The notes under the pieces were generated by a model. It was not told the DNA's origin and did not search any database. It was given only the letters and a program-made list of their open reading frames with translations. From Nitrospirillum viridazoti CBAmc (GTDB taxonomy: Bacteria > Pseudomonadota > Alphaproteobacteria > Azospirillales > Azospirillaceae): a stretch of 64,000 bases of DNA. Position numbers and translations under genes: made by a program. How positions within the stretch are numbered: the stretch's first letter is position 1; every line of letters starts with the position of its first letter. Shown here one piece after another: positions 43,564 through 52,120 of this stretch. The stretch is from NCBI RefSeq assembly GCF_000730165.1, contig NZ_CP022110.1, positions 1,247,501-1,311,500 on the forward strand, read 5' to 3'.

Positions 43564-44054
43564 CTGAGCGGCGGTGTTCCGGACGTGGTGGCGGGTCCCG
43601 GACCGGGGGCCTGGCCATAAGGGTTGGGGCGCTGGACGGCCCCGGCGGAGGTTGCATCCAGCGGGACGCCGCTGCTGAGGCGGCCGTTGGCACGGTAGAC
43701 GTGGGCCAGGATTTCCGCCACCGCCGCCAGCGCCTCGATGGGAATTTCGCTGTCGATGTCGATGACCGACAGGATTTCCGCCAAGTCTGCATCCTGCCGA
43801 ACCTTCACGCCGTTGGCGAAGGCCAGTTCCAGGATCTGCTCGGCCACGGCACCTTGGCCGGTGGCGACGATGCGGGGCAGGCCCTCGGCCATGTGCTGCA
43901 AGGCCACGGCCACCTGGCGGCGGGGCTTGTCGCTTTCACCCCTTTGGTCGCCCACGGAGTCACCCCTGGGGTCTGGGGGCGTCGGGCCGGAGGTCGGGGG
44001 GGCCAAAGGCGGATGAGTCCTTCGTTGAATTGAAAACCGGCGCCGGCCGGCCAT
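43560..44054 (-). CDS. FlhB C-terminal-domain-like (FhlB/FlhX type) protein
   Basis: The C-terminal part matches the cytoplasmic tail of FlhB: VAVALQHMAEGLPRIVATGQ, AVAEQILELAFANGVKVRQD, then LAEILSVIDIDSEIPIEALA. There are no membrane helices and the NPTH autocleavage site is missing. Stand-alone FlhB-tail proteins exist in other flagellar systems and can partly replace the tail in export-gate switching. Start is uncertain: ATG 44054 (164 aa) or GTG 43955 (131 aa), the latter closer to the conserved part. First gene of the leftward operon. Confidence 0.75.
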   Translation of the reverse strand: MAGRRRFSIQRRTHPPLAPPTSGPTPPDPRGDSVGDQRGESDKPRRQVAVALQHMAEGLPRIVATGQGAVAEQILELAFANGVKVRQDADLAEILSVIDIDSEIPIEALAAVAEILAHVYRANGRLSSGVPLDATSAGAVQRPNPYGQAPGPGPATTSGTPPLR

Positions 44055-44126
44055 ATGGGACCCTGGGCGGCGCATGGGGCGGAACATGCAGGGACGGGGC
44101 CAGGGTATAACTCCCCGGCGCCGGAC

Positions 44127-44141
44127 GCAAATGGACAGCCG
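44127..44141 (-). promoter_or_regulatory. possible sigma-54 promoter of the leftward fliO/fliP operon
   Basis: On the minus strand the sequence reads CGGC-TGTCCAT-TTGC: GG and GC 10 bp apart and TTGC intact, one mismatch to TGGC. It lies about 73 bp before the ATG at 44054. Confidence 0.4.
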
Positions 44142-44289
44142 CCCGAGGGTGCCGGCGATGGGGGTGCCGCCGATTGGGGCGCTGCCGTTGGAAAATGCAG
44201 GGGGTGCCGGAGCGGTGTCCGGACCCGGGGCAGGGGAGCCGGCAAAAAATGCTGGAATCCCATTTGGTTTAGAGCGATTCTCTAGGCAA

Positions 44290-44305
44290 TGGCTTGCAGA
44301 TTGCA
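44290..44305 (+). promoter_or_regulatory. sigma-54 (RpoN) promoter of the flgB operon
   Basis: TGGC-TTGCAGA-TTGCA matches the -24/-12 consensus fully, including the trailing A. It is about 100 bp before flgB and oriented towards it. Confidence 0.68.
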
Positions 44306-44406
44306 TATGACCCATCTATGGCGATAGAGGTGCCTGGGCCTGGCGTTTGGTGCTTTTGGGGACGGCGACCCCCGGTTTGACCCTTATGGGTAGGTGAGTA
44401 CGGATC

Positions 44407-44814
44407 ATGGACCTGAACAGGCTGGGTATCTTCAAGCTGATGTCGGACAAGATGGCCTGGGATAACCAGCGCCAGGAGGTCCTGGCACAGAACGTCTCCA
44501 ATTCCGACACGCCGAACTACCAGGCGCAGGACCTGGTGCCTTTCGATTTCAAGCACCAACTGCGCGAGGCGGGCCATCTGGACCTGGTGTCGACCGATCC
44601 GGCCCACCTGTCGGCCAGCAGCACGGGGGCGGGCGGCTTCCGCTCCGCCAAGGAACGCACGGCCTATGAAACTTCGCCTACCGGTAACGCCGTGGTGCTG
44701 GAGGATCAGATGACCAAGATCGGTCAGAACGCCATCGACTTCCAGGCGCTGACCAACCTCTACCGCAAGCAGATCGGCATGCTGAAGATGGCCTTGGGCA
44801 AGGGCTCCGGCTGA
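44407..44814 (+). CDS. flgB: flagellar basal body rod protein FlgB
   Basis: A 135-residue proximal rod subunit. It begins with LNRLGIFKLMSDKMAWDNQR and has the rod-family signature LAQNVSNSDTPNYQAQDL, ending in the C-terminal helix FQALTNLYRKQIGMLKMAL. It is exported without a cleaved signal. First gene of the rightward cluster, behind a sigma-54 type promoter. Confidence 0.94.
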   Translation: MDLNRLGIFKLMSDKMAWDNQRQEVLAQNVSNSDTPNYQAQDLVPFDFKHQLREAGHLDLVSTDPAHLSASSTGAGGFRSAKERTAYETSPTGNAVVLEDQMTKIGQNAIDFQALTNLYRKQIGMLKMALGKGSG

Positions 44815-44884
44815 CCGATTCTGGTTAACGTCTTCTTGATGGTTGGTTCTGTATCTTCTTAATGGGTTGCGGGCGAGGGTTCCG

Positions 44885-45295
44885 ATGGATTTGATGAACG
44901 CGCTGAACTTGTCCACCGCCGGCATGAAGGCGCAGGGCACCCGCCTGCGCGTCATCGCCGAGAACCTGGCCAACACCGACAGCACGGCCGCCAGCCCGGG
45001 TGACCTGCCCTACCGCCGCAAGGTGGTGCTGTTCGCCAACAGCCTGGACAAGGCGCTGGGCATCAACACCGTCAACGTGAAGAAGGTCGACGTCGACCGC
45101 AGCGACTTCCAGCGCAAGTTCGACCCCGGCCATCCCAGCGCCGACAGCGAGGGCTATGTGCTGATGCCCAATGTCAACGGCCTGGTGGAATCGATGGACA
45201 TGCGCGAGGCCCAGCGGTCGTATGAGGCCAACCTGGGCGTCATCGACGCCACGCGGACCATGCTGACCAAGACCATCGACCTGCTGCGCAACTGA
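44885..45295 (+). CDS. flgC: flagellar basal body rod protein FlgC
   Basis: A 136-residue rod subunit. It has the N-terminal rod motif LRVIAENLANTDSTAASPGD, a middle VKKVDVDRSDFQRKFDPGHP, and the C-terminal GYVLMPNVNGLVESMDMREA with the final helix SYEANLGVIDATRTMLTKTI. The ATG at 44885 is set by the family N-terminus; an in-frame GTG 42 nt earlier is less likely. Confidence 0.94.
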   Translation: MDLMNALNLSTAGMKAQGTRLRVIAENLANTDSTAASPGDLPYRRKVVLFANSLDKALGINTVNVKKVDVDRSDFQRKFDPGHPSADSEGYVLMPNVNGLVESMDMREAQRSYEANLGVIDATRTMLTKTIDLLRN

Positions 45296-45322
45296 GCCGC
45301 GAACCGGAGCTGAGTTACCAAG

Positions 45323-45628
45323 ATGGCCATTCCCATTCCGAACGCGATCGCGGCCTACGCCAACACCGCCCGCCAGGGCTCCGGCCCCGGCATGGCAGCC
45401 CCCGCCAGCGGCCCCAGCTTTGGCGAGCTGATGAAGCAGGCGGCGGTGGACGCCATCGACACCATGCACCAGGGCGAGCGCATGACCGCCGCCGGTGTGG
45501 TGGGCAAGGCCGACCTGACCGACGTGGTGAACGCCGTCAGCAACGCCGAGGTGACGCTGCAGGCCGTGACAGCCGTGCGCGACAAGGTCATCTCCGCCTA
45601 CCAGGAAATCATGCGCATGCCGATGTGA
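45323..45628 (+). CDS. fliE: flagellar hook-basal body protein FliE
   Basis: A 101-residue MS ring-rod junction protein. Its conserved C-terminal half reads SFGELMKQAAVDAIDTMHQG, then ADLTDVVNAVSNAEVTLQAV and VRDKVISAYQEIMRMPM, the standard FliE ending. It follows flgC by 27 bp. Confidence 0.93.
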   Translation: MAIPIPNAIAAYANTARQGSGPGMAAPASGPSFGELMKQAAVDAIDTMHQGERMTAAGVVGKADLTDVVNAVSNAEVTLQAVTAVRDKVISAYQEIMRMPM

Positions 45629-45750
45629 CGCCGGTTCCGGAGGGGCACCCTCCGGGCTGGCCCTGTTTCACATTTGTGGGACGGATGGTTCTGGGGCAAG
45701 CTGGCCCCGACGGGGCGTCCGCCGCCCCTTTCGCGTCTGTGGACCCGCGC

Positions 45751-46029
45751 ATGAACGAACAGGAAATCATCGAGATCGTGCGCCAGTCGCTGCTGACGGT
45801 CATTATCGTCAGCGGGCCCATCATGGCCGTGTCCATGGTGGTGGGCCTGGCCGTCTCGCTGTTCCAGGCGCTGACCCAGATCCAGGAACAGACGCTGACC
45901 TTCGTGCCCAAGATCATCGCCATGTTCGTGGCCCTGGTGTTCCTGGCCCCCTTCATGATGCACCACATGGTGACCTTCACCGAAGGCATCATGGACAAGA
46001 TCGTCGGGGTCGGAACGGGCAGCGAGTGA
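45751..46029 (+). CDS. fliQ: flagellar export gate protein FliQ
   Basis: A 92-residue protein with two membrane helices (SLLTVIIVSGPIMAVSMVVG and IIAMFVALVFLAPFMMHHMV) and the connecting FQALTQIQEQTLTFVPK loop typical of FliQ. The ATG at 45751 fits the family length of about 89 residues; a longer frame upstream is not FliQ-like. Its stop overlaps the fliR start. Confidence 0.95.
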   Translation: MNEQEIIEIVRQSLLTVIIVSGPIMAVSMVVGLAVSLFQALTQIQEQTLTFVPKIIAMFVALVFLAPFMMHHMVTFTEGIMDKIVGVGTGSE

Positions 46030-46790
46030 TGTTGCAGACCTTCCTCGTCAGCCAGTTCTACGCCTATCTCATGGTGTTCGTGCGGCTGGGCGCAGCCTTC
46101 CTGATCATGCCCACCGTGGGCGAAACCTTCGTCTCCACCCGCATCCGCCTGTTGTTCGGCGTCATGGTCGCGCTGGCGGTGACGCCGGCCGTGGGCGGCA
46201 CCCTGCCGCCGGAGCCGGCGCAGCCCGCCGACATGGCCGTGCTGATCATCGGTGAGGCTTTGATCGGTATCTTCATCGGCACCATCGCCCGCACCATGAT
46301 GGGGGCGCTGGAAACGGCGGGCAGTCTGATCGCCAACCATGTCGGCCTCAGTTCCGCCCAGGCCTTCAACCCCGCCATGTCGCAGCAGACGACGGTGGTG
46401 AACTCCATCCTGGGCATCCTGGGCATCCTGCTGCTGTTCGCCACCGACATGCACCACATGCTGATCCTGGCCGCCGTGCGCAGCTATGGCCTGTTCCCGC
46501 CCGGCGGGGCCATGCCGCTGGGCGACTTCACCGAGCATCTGACGCGCATCTTCTCGGAAAGCTTCATGATCGGCCTGCAGATGTCGGCGCCCTTCGTCGT
46601 CATCGGCCTGCTGTTCTTCCTGGGCATGGGCCTGGTGGCGCGGCTGGTGCCGTCCATCCAGGTGTTCTTCGTGACCCAGCCGCTGCAGATCGCCCTGGGC
46701 CTGGTGCTGCTGGGGGGCAGCCTGTCGGGCCTGATGGTCTATTGGTTGCGCGCCTTCCAGGGGCAGATGATGCCCTTCCTGTCGTCGTAA
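46029..46790 (+). CDS. fliR: flagellar export gate protein FliR
   Basis: A 253-residue polytopic protein of the export gate. Motifs include MVFVRLGAAFLIMPTVGETF, GEALIGIFIGTIARTMMGAL, AFNPAMSQQTTVVN and the final hydrophobic segments (FFVTQPLQIALGLVLLGGSL). The TGATG overlap with fliQ favours ATG 46029. FlhB follows after 13 bp. Confidence 0.95.
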   Translation: MLQTFLVSQFYAYLMVFVRLGAAFLIMPTVGETFVSTRIRLLFGVMVALAVTPAVGGTLPPEPAQPADMAVLIIGEALIGIFIGTIARTMMGALETAGSLIANHVGLSSAQAFNPAMSQQTTVVNSILGILGILLLFATDMHHMLILAAVRSYGLFPPGGAMPLGDFTEHLTRIFSESFMIGLQMSAPFVVIGLLFFLGMGLVARLVPSIQVFFVTQPLQIALGLVLLGGSLSGLMVYWLRAFQGQMMPFLSS

Positions 46791-46803
46791 GGGGAAGGGA
46801 GCC

Positions 46804-47886
46804 ATGTCGGAAGACCAGGATCCAGATTCCAAAACGGAAGATCCCTCAGGCAAACGGCTGTCCGAGGCCCGGGACAAGGGCAACATCCCCAAGTCGCAGG
46901 AGGTGCCGCACCTCTTCATGCTGGGCGCCATCCTGGTGCTGGTGGTGGCCGTGCTGCCCTGGACGTTCGGGCGCATCCACGGCGTGCTGGTCCCCTTCAT
47001 AGAACGGCCGGAGACCATGCCGGTGGACAGGGGGGGGCTGGGCCACCTGATGACCGAGTTGCTGGGCCAGGTGGCCGTCGCCATGTCCGTGCCCTTCGCC
47101 CTGCTGGTGGTCGCGGCCTTCCTCGGCTCCGTCCTGCAGGTGGGTTTCGTCTTCAGCGCCGAACGGGTGTTGAGCTTCGACCTCAACCGCTTCAACCCCG
47201 TCACCAACCTGCCGAACAAGTTCAAGGTCAGCAACCTGATCGAGTTCGCCAAGTCCGTCATCAAGCTGACGGTGGTGTCGGTCATCGTGCTGCCGGGCCT
47301 CATCCCCCTGGGCCACGCGGTGGACCATTTCATCGGCCTGCCGCTAATGGGCCTGGTGAATGAGACCAAGAGCCAGGCGGTGGGCCTGATCTTCCGCGTG
47401 CTCATTGCCCTGGGCCTGCTGGCCGGCGCCGACTGGTGGTATCAGCGCTGGAAGTTCATGCGCGACATGCGCATGACCAAGCAGGAAGTGAAGGACGAGC
47501 ATAAGCAGACGGAAGGCGACCCGCTGATCAAGGGCAAGATCCGCGCCCTGCGCATCCAGCGTGCCCGCAGCCGCATGATGGAGAATGTGCCCAAGGCCGA
47601 CGTGGTGGTGACCAACCCCACCCACTACGCCATCGCGCTGAAGTACGACCCGCTGAGCATGACCGCGCCCATGGTGGTGGCCAAGGGCGTGGACTTCATC
47701 GCCGCCCGCATCCGCGAGCTGGCGGAGGAGCACGGCATCCCCCTGGTGCCCAACCCGCCGCTGGCCCGCGCCCTGTACGCCACCGCCGAGGTGGACGACG
47801 AAATCCCGGCGGAGCATTACAAGGCCGTGGCCCAGGTCATTTCCTATGTCTTCAAGTTGAAGAAGAAGACATTTCCCAAGCGCTGA
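46804..47886 (+). CDS. flhB: flagellar export switch protein FlhB
   Basis: A 360-residue protein with the usual FlhB start (EDPSGKRLSEARDKGNIPKS), four membrane helices, and the cytoplasmic domain with the NPTH autocleavage motif in VVVTNPTHYAIALKYD. The C-terminus (VPNPPLARALYATAEVDDEI, ending KKKTFPKR) is standard. It switches export from rod/hook to filament substrates. It is followed closely by cckA. Confidence 0.96.
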   Translation: MSEDQDPDSKTEDPSGKRLSEARDKGNIPKSQEVPHLFMLGAILVLVVAVLPWTFGRIHGVLVPFIERPETMPVDRGGLGHLMTELLGQVAVAMSVPFALLVVAAFLGSVLQVGFVFSAERVLSFDLNRFNPVTNLPNKFKVSNLIEFAKSVIKLTVVSVIVLPGLIPLGHAVDHFIGLPLMGLVNETKSQAVGLIFRVLIALGLLAGADWWYQRWKFMRDMRMTKQEVKDEHKQTEGDPLIKGKIRALRIQRARSRMMENVPKADVVVTNPTHYAIALKYDPLSMTAPMVVAKGVDFIAARIRELAEEHGIPLVPNPPLARALYATAEVDDEIPAEHYKAVAQVISYVFKLKKKTFPKR

Positions 47887-48002
47887 CCTAAAGCGCTCTG
47901 CCGGAAGGGTGCCGGCGCCTCCGTTTTATTTCGTTCTTGGCATCTCGTCCCGCGCGGCCGGTGCTGATAGGATCGGGGCCCCCGATCCCGAGGTGCCTGC
48001 CG

Positions 48003-50573
48003 GTGGCCGTTTTCCCCTCCCGCCCGTCCTCCGCCCCGTCCGCGACGCCGCCGGAAAACCTGGCTGGCGGGGTGGCGCGGGCGGGCTTGGCGCTGGTGAC
48101 CGGGGTGCCGCTGCTCGCGGCGGCGCTGTTCCTGGCCGCGTCCCTGTCCTGGTGGGGATTGCCGGACCGCACCGCCAGCTTGGCGGCCATCGCCGCCGCC
48201 GGCGCCTTTCTGCTGATGGCTTTGCTGGGCGTCCTGTGGCTACGACAGGTGGCGGCGCGCACCGCCGTGCTGCGCGCGGTGGTGGAGGCGGTGCCCGACG
48301 CCCTGGCCGTGGCGGGGGCGGATGGGCGCCTGCTGGCCGCCAACGGCGCCTTCGCCGCGCTGGCCAATGCCGTCGATGGCAGGCGGGTGGTCGATATCCT
48401 GGCCCACCATTGCCGGGAGGGGGCCGACAGCCAACGCCTGCGCGAGCTGGAGGAGGCGGTGCGCCGGGGCGAGGGGGGCGAGGCCTTCGTCGTCTTCGTC
48501 GATGACACGTCGGGCCAGGCTGGCGGGGGGCATCCCTCCGGCGGGGTGGGCAGGCCGGCGCCGCGCTTGGTGGTGGCGCGGCCCCTGGTCGCCGCGGGCC
48601 AGGCCAGCTTGTCGGAATGGCGGGTGCGCAGCGGTGGCGCCATCCCCGTGCCGGGCAGCCATCCCTGGCGCGAGCTGTGGGATCTGGCGCCCCTGGGCGT
48701 CATGCTGGTCGACGGCGCCGGCACCTTGCTGCGCGTGAACCTCACGCTGGCCGATTGGCTGGGCCATACCCGCGACCTGCTGGAGGATGGCAGCCGCCAC
48801 CTGCGCGACCTGCTGGCCACGCCGCCATTGGGAGAGCTGTTTCCCGGGCGCCTGGCCGGCATGGCGGAGGTGGAGCTGGCGGCGGCCCGCGCCGCCCCCT
48901 TGCGCGCCAGCGTGCTGCACGTGGCGTCGTCGTCCGGCGGCAGCCTGATCTTCCTGGGCGACCTCACCCGCGAAACCGCGCGGGAGGAGGAGCTGCGCCG
49001 GGCGGAACAGCGCTTCCAGCGCTTCTTCCAGTTCGCGCCCACCGGCTTCGCCTTCGTGGATGGGGAATTCCGCCTGGCGGAGTGCAACCCCACCTTCCTC
49101 ACCATGGCTGACCTGCGGCTGGGTGACGTGCAGGGCGAGCCCATCGCCAGCCTGTTCCAGCCGGAACACCGCGCCAACCTGCTGGCCCGCCTGGGTGAGG
49201 TGCTGGAGGGCCGGCCGTCGGCGGGTGCCGGCGGGGGGATGGGCGGGGGCATGGGCACGCCGGTGGAGGCGCGGCTGCGTGGGACCTCCGGTGCCGTGGT
49301 GCACGTCTATTCCCGCCGCTTCGATGGCGAGGGCGACGGCGACCGCGGCCTGATCCTGCATCTGGTGGACATGACCGCCCAGAAGAACCTGGAGGCGCAG
49401 TTCGTCCAGTCGCAGAAGATGCAGGCCATCGGGCAACTGGCCGGCGGCGTGGCGCACGACTTCAACAACCTGCTGACGGCCATGATCGGCTTCTGCGACC
49501 TGCTGCTGCTGCGGCACAAGCCGGGCGACCAGTCGTTCAGCGACATCATGCAGATCAAGCAGAACGCCAACCGCGCCGCCAACCTGGTGCGCCAGCTGCT
49601 GGCCTTCTCCCGCCAGCAGACGCTGCAGCCCCGGGTGCTGAGCATCACCGACGTGCTGGCGGAACTGTCCAACCTGCTGCGGCGCCTGATCGGCGAGAAC
49701 ATCGAGCTGCGCATGCTGCACGGCCGCGACACCGGCCTGGTGCGGGTGGACCAGGGCCAGCTGGAACAGGTCATCATCAACCTGGTGGTGAACGCCCGCG
49801 ACGCCATGCCCAAGGGCGGGCGGCTGACCATCGTCACCGGCAACCTGCACACGACCGAGCCCATCCGCCATGAGACGGAGGAGATGCCGCCCGGCGACTG
49901 GGTGGTGGTGGAGGTGATCGATACCGGTATCGGCATCCCGCCGGAGAACCTGCAGCGCATCTTCGAGCCCTTCTTCTCCACCAAGGAGGTGGGGTCGGGC
50001 ACGGGGCTGGGCCTGTCCACCGTCTATGGCATCGTGCGCCAGACCGGCGGCTTCGTCTTCGTGGAGAGCAAGCCGGGGGAGGGGGCCAAATTCTCCATCC
50101 ACCTGCCGCGCCTGGACGAGAAGGCGCTGGCCCAGGCGGCCCCGGCGGAGGAGTCCAAGGACAAGGCTGCCGCCGACCTCACCGGCATGGGCACCGTGCT
50201 GCTGGTGGAGGATGAGGATGCCGTGCGCGTCTTCGGCGCCCGCGCCCTGCGCAACAAGGGCTACACCGTGCTGGAGGCCCGCAGCGGCGAGGAGGCGTTG
50301 GACCTGCTGCAGGGGGAACGGGGCGGCGACGTGGACCTCATCGTCACCGACGTGGTCATGCCCCAGATGGACGGCCCCACCATGATCGAACAGGTGCGCC
50401 GCTTCCGCCCCGACGTGAAGGTCATCTTCATCTCCGGCTATGCCGAGGACCGCTTCCGCCATTCGCTGAAGGACGGCGCCGTGGTCGACTTCCTGCCCAA
50501 GCCCTTCAGCCTGAAACAGCTGGCGGCCAAGGTGAAAGAAGTGATGGAAGGCGCCCCGCGCACGGGGGCGTGA
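48003..50573 (+). CDS. cckA: hybrid sensor histidine kinase CckA
   Basis: About 856 residues. Two membrane helices (about 25-75) are followed by PAS-type regions (about 90-450) and a HisKA domain with His about 485 in GQLAGGVAHDFNNLLTAMIG. The HATPase reads NLVVNARDAMPKGG, then DTGIGIPPENLQRIFEPFFS. The C-terminal receiver has VLLVEDEDAVRVFG and the phospho-acceptor Asp about 781 in LIVTDVVMPQMDG. CckA feeds ChpT and CtrA, controlling cell cycle and flagellar genes in alphaproteobacteria; the kinase core is strongly CckA-like and location after flhB agrees. Start GTG 48003 after GAGGT is preferred. Confidence 0.9.
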   Translation: MAVFPSRPSSAPSATPPENLAGGVARAGLALVTGVPLLAAALFLAASLSWWGLPDRTASLAAIAAAGAFLLMALLGVLWLRQVAARTAVLRAVVEAVPDALAVAGADGRLLAANGAFAALANAVDGRRVVDILAHHCREGADSQRLRELEEAVRRGEGGEAFVVFVDDTSGQAGGGHPSGGVGRPAPRLVVARPLVAAGQASLSEWRVRSGGAIPVPGSHPWRELWDLAPLGVMLVDGAGTLLRVNLTLADWLGHTRDLLEDGSRHLRDLLATPPLGELFPGRLAGMAEVELAAARAAPLRASVLHVASSSGGSLIFLGDLTRETAREEELRRAEQRFQRFFQFAPTGFAFVDGEFRLAECNPTFLTMADLRLGDVQGEPIASLFQPEHRANLLARLGEVLEGRPSAGAGGGMGGGMGTPVEARLRGTSGAVVHVYSRRFDGEGDGDRGLILHLVDMTAQKNLEAQFVQSQKMQAIGQLAGGVAHDFNNLLTAMIGFCDLLLLRHKPGDQSFSDIMQIKQNANRAANLVRQLLAFSRQQTLQPRVLSITDVLAELSNLLRRLIGENIELRMLHGRDTGLVRVDQGQLEQVIINLVVNARDAMPKGGRLTIVTGNLHTTEPIRHETEEMPPGDWVVVEVIDTGIGIPPENLQRIFEPFFSTKEVGSGTGLGLSTVYGIVRQTGGFVFVESKPGEGAKFSIHLPRLDEKALAQAAPAEESKDKAAADLTGMGTVLLVEDEDAVRVFGARALRNKGYTVLEARSGEEALDLLQGERGGDVDLIVTDVVMPQMDGPTMIEQVRRFRPDVKVIFISGYAEDRFRHSLKDGAVVDFLPKPFSLKQLAAKVKEVMEGAPRTGA

Positions 50574-50611
50574 AGGCCCGGTTGACTGCAGGCGAATCCA
50601 GAACACGCCCA

Positions 50612-50710
50612 CTAGGCCGCGACCGCGGCCGCCGCAGCTTTCCGGGGAACGCAGTGGACTGGAAAGCGAGGAAGCCCAGCCGGCGGATGCCGGCACCCGG
50701 CGCCTGAGGG
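50612..50710 (+). ncRNA. candidate structured RNA / intergenic repeat, copy A
   Basis: A 99-nt element between cckA and recA with a second copy at 57332-57432. Hairpin 1: GGCCGC-GACC-GCGGCC (50615-50630). Stem 2: GCTTTCC (50637-50643) with GGAAAGC (50661-50667), enclosing a 17-nt apical segment identical in both copies. Hairpin 3: GCCGGC-GGAT-GCCGGC (50679-50694). The 3' end CCCGGCGCCTGAGGG is identical in both copies. Each stem has changed on both sides between copies while the loops have not, evidence for selected base pairing. Orientation is taken from copy B. It lies upstream of the predicted recA promoter, so it is not in the recA leader. Confidence 0.7.
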
Positions 50711-50754
50711 CATCATAACAAGAACAAAAAAGAACAAATGGCAAACTTTCGAGC

Positions 50755-50783
50755 TTGGCGAATGAGAACGTAGAGGGTACATT
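50755..50783 (+). promoter_or_regulatory. recA promoter with LexA-like box
   Basis: TTGGCG (50755-50760) and TACATT (50778-50783), 17 bp apart, are the best -35/-10 pair. GAAC-GTAGAGG-GTAC (50766-50780), one base off the alphaproteobacterial LexA box, lies across the spacer and -10. A GAAC-N6-GAAC at 50722-50735 is one base short of canonical spacing. Confidence 0.5.
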
Positions 50784-50843
50784 CCCCTTTACCGCAGCCG
50801 TTGAACGCCCGTTGGCCGTATGCGACAAGAGGGGGACAGCAAG

Positions 50844-51920
50844 ATGTCGGCACCACTTCGTCTGGTAGAAACACCCATGGATAAGCAAAAGGCCCTCGAC
50901 GCCGCTCTCGGCCAGATCGAACGCGCGTTCGGCAAGGGCTCTATCATGAAGCTCGGCGCCAAGGAGGCGTCGATGGAGGTGGATGCCATCTCCACCGGCT
51001 CCCTGGGCCTGGACATCGCGCTGGGCATCGGCGGCCTGCCGCGCGGTCGCATCATCGAGATCTACGGGCCGGAAAGCTCGGGCAAGACCACGCTGGCGCT
51101 GCACGCCATCGCCGAGGCGCAGAAGAGCGGCGGCACCTGCGCTTTCGTCGATGCCGAGCACGCGCTGGACCCGTCCTACGCCCGCAAGCTGGGTGTGAAT
51201 GTGGACGACCTGCTGGTCTCCCAGCCCGACGCCGGTGAACAGGCCCTGGAGATCACCGACACGCTGGTGCGTTCCGGCGCCATCGACGTGCTGGTGGTGG
51301 ACTCGGTGGCGGCCCTGGTGCCGCGCGCCGAACTGGAAGGCGAGATGGGCGACAGCCACGTCGGCCTGCAGGCCCGCCTGATGAGCCAGGCGCTGCGCAA
51401 GCTGACCTCGTCCATCTCCAAGTCCAACTGCCTGGTCATCTTCATCAACCAGATCCGCCTGAAGATCGGCGTGATGTTCGGCAACCCGGAGACGACGACC
51501 GGCGGTAACGCGCTGAAGTTCTACGCCTCCGTCCGCCTGGACATCCGCCGCATCGGCGCCATCAAGGACCGCGACAACGTCGTCGGCAACCAGACCCGCG
51601 TGAAGGTGGTGAAGAACAAGCTGGCCCCGCCGTTCCGCGTGGTCGAGTTCGACATCATGTACGGCGAGGGTGTGTCCAAGGTGGGCGAGCTGATCGACCT
51701 GGGCATTCAGGCCGGCGTGGTCGAGAAGTCGGGCGCCTGGTTCTCCTACGACGGTCAGCGCGTGGGCCAGGGCCGCGAGAACGCCAAGCAGTTCCTGCGC
51801 ACCAACCCGGCCATCGCCAAGGCCATCGAGGAAAAGGTCCGCGCCAACGCCGGCCTGGTGGCCGGCGCCATGATGGTGGGCTCCCCCGAGGCCGACGGCG
51901 ACGCCGACAGCCCCGAGTGA
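50844..51920 (+). CDS. recA: recombinase RecA
   Basis: A 358-residue RecA: Walker [10 protein letters not shown] (about 75-83), [20 protein letters not shown] (Walker B and L1 region), loop L2 around [20 protein letters not shown], and an acidic tail ([10 protein letters not shown]). It forms the filament for strand exchange and triggers LexA self-cleavage. The start is at ATG 50844 after GAGGGGG; ATG 50820 and 50877 are alternatives. It ends at a clear terminator. Confidence 0.97.
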   Translation: MSAPLRLVETPMDKQKALDAALGQIERAFGKGSIMKLGAKEASMEVDAISTGSLGLDIALGIGGLPRGRIIEIYGPESSGKTTLALHAIAEAQKSGGTCAFVDAEHALDPSYARKLGVNVDDLLVSQPDAGEQALEITDTLVRSGAIDVLVVDSVAALVPRAELEGEMGDSHVGLQARLMSQALRKLTSSISKSNCLVIFINQIRLKIGVMFGNPETTTGGNALKFYASVRLDIRRIGAIKDRDNVVGNQTRVKVVKNKLAPPFRVVEFDIMYGEGVSKVGELIDLGIQAGVVEKSGAWFSYDGQRVGQGRENAKQFLRTNPAIAKAIEEKVRANAGLVAGAMMVGSPEADGDADSPE

Positions 51921-51980
51921 TGCCTTCGTCGTGGCCAAAGGGCGGATGCCCTGACCGCGTCTGAGCAATGAGAATGAGCA

Positions 51981-52008
51981 AGGCGGGCCGGTGACGGTCC
52001 GCCTTTTT
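51981..52008 (+). terminator. Rho-independent terminator of recA
   Basis: AGGCGGGCCG (51981-51990) pairs with CGGTCCGCCT (51995-52004) with one G-T pair and a GTGA loop, followed by a run of T. About 60 bp after the stop. Confidence 0.85.
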
Positions 52009-52120
52009 CATACCTGTTCTCATTCTTTAGGCCTGGGGGAGGTAGGGGCTGTCGATTCGCCAGGATCACGGGCTTATCCTGACCCCAGCCAAAGGACGGG
52101 GCCAAAGGGCGGAGGATGGA

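Larger units (their letters stand above)
44055..44406. other. 352-bp divergent spacer between flagellar operons
   Basis: No gene is supported. It separates the leftward FlhB-C-like/fliO/fliP operon from the rightward flgB operon and contains one strong rightward and one weaker leftward sigma-54 match. Confidence 0.6.

Noticed and set aside
50612-50710. Cobalamin, TPP or c-di-GMP riboswitch as identity of the structured element
   Set aside because: None of the conserved cores of those classes is present, and copy A lies upstream of the predicted recA promoter.
48240-51968. A 1242-codon open frame on the minus strand across cckA and recA
   Set aside because: It is the antisense shadow of two well-supported genes in GC-rich DNA; its translation is His/Gln/Gly-rich and matches no family.
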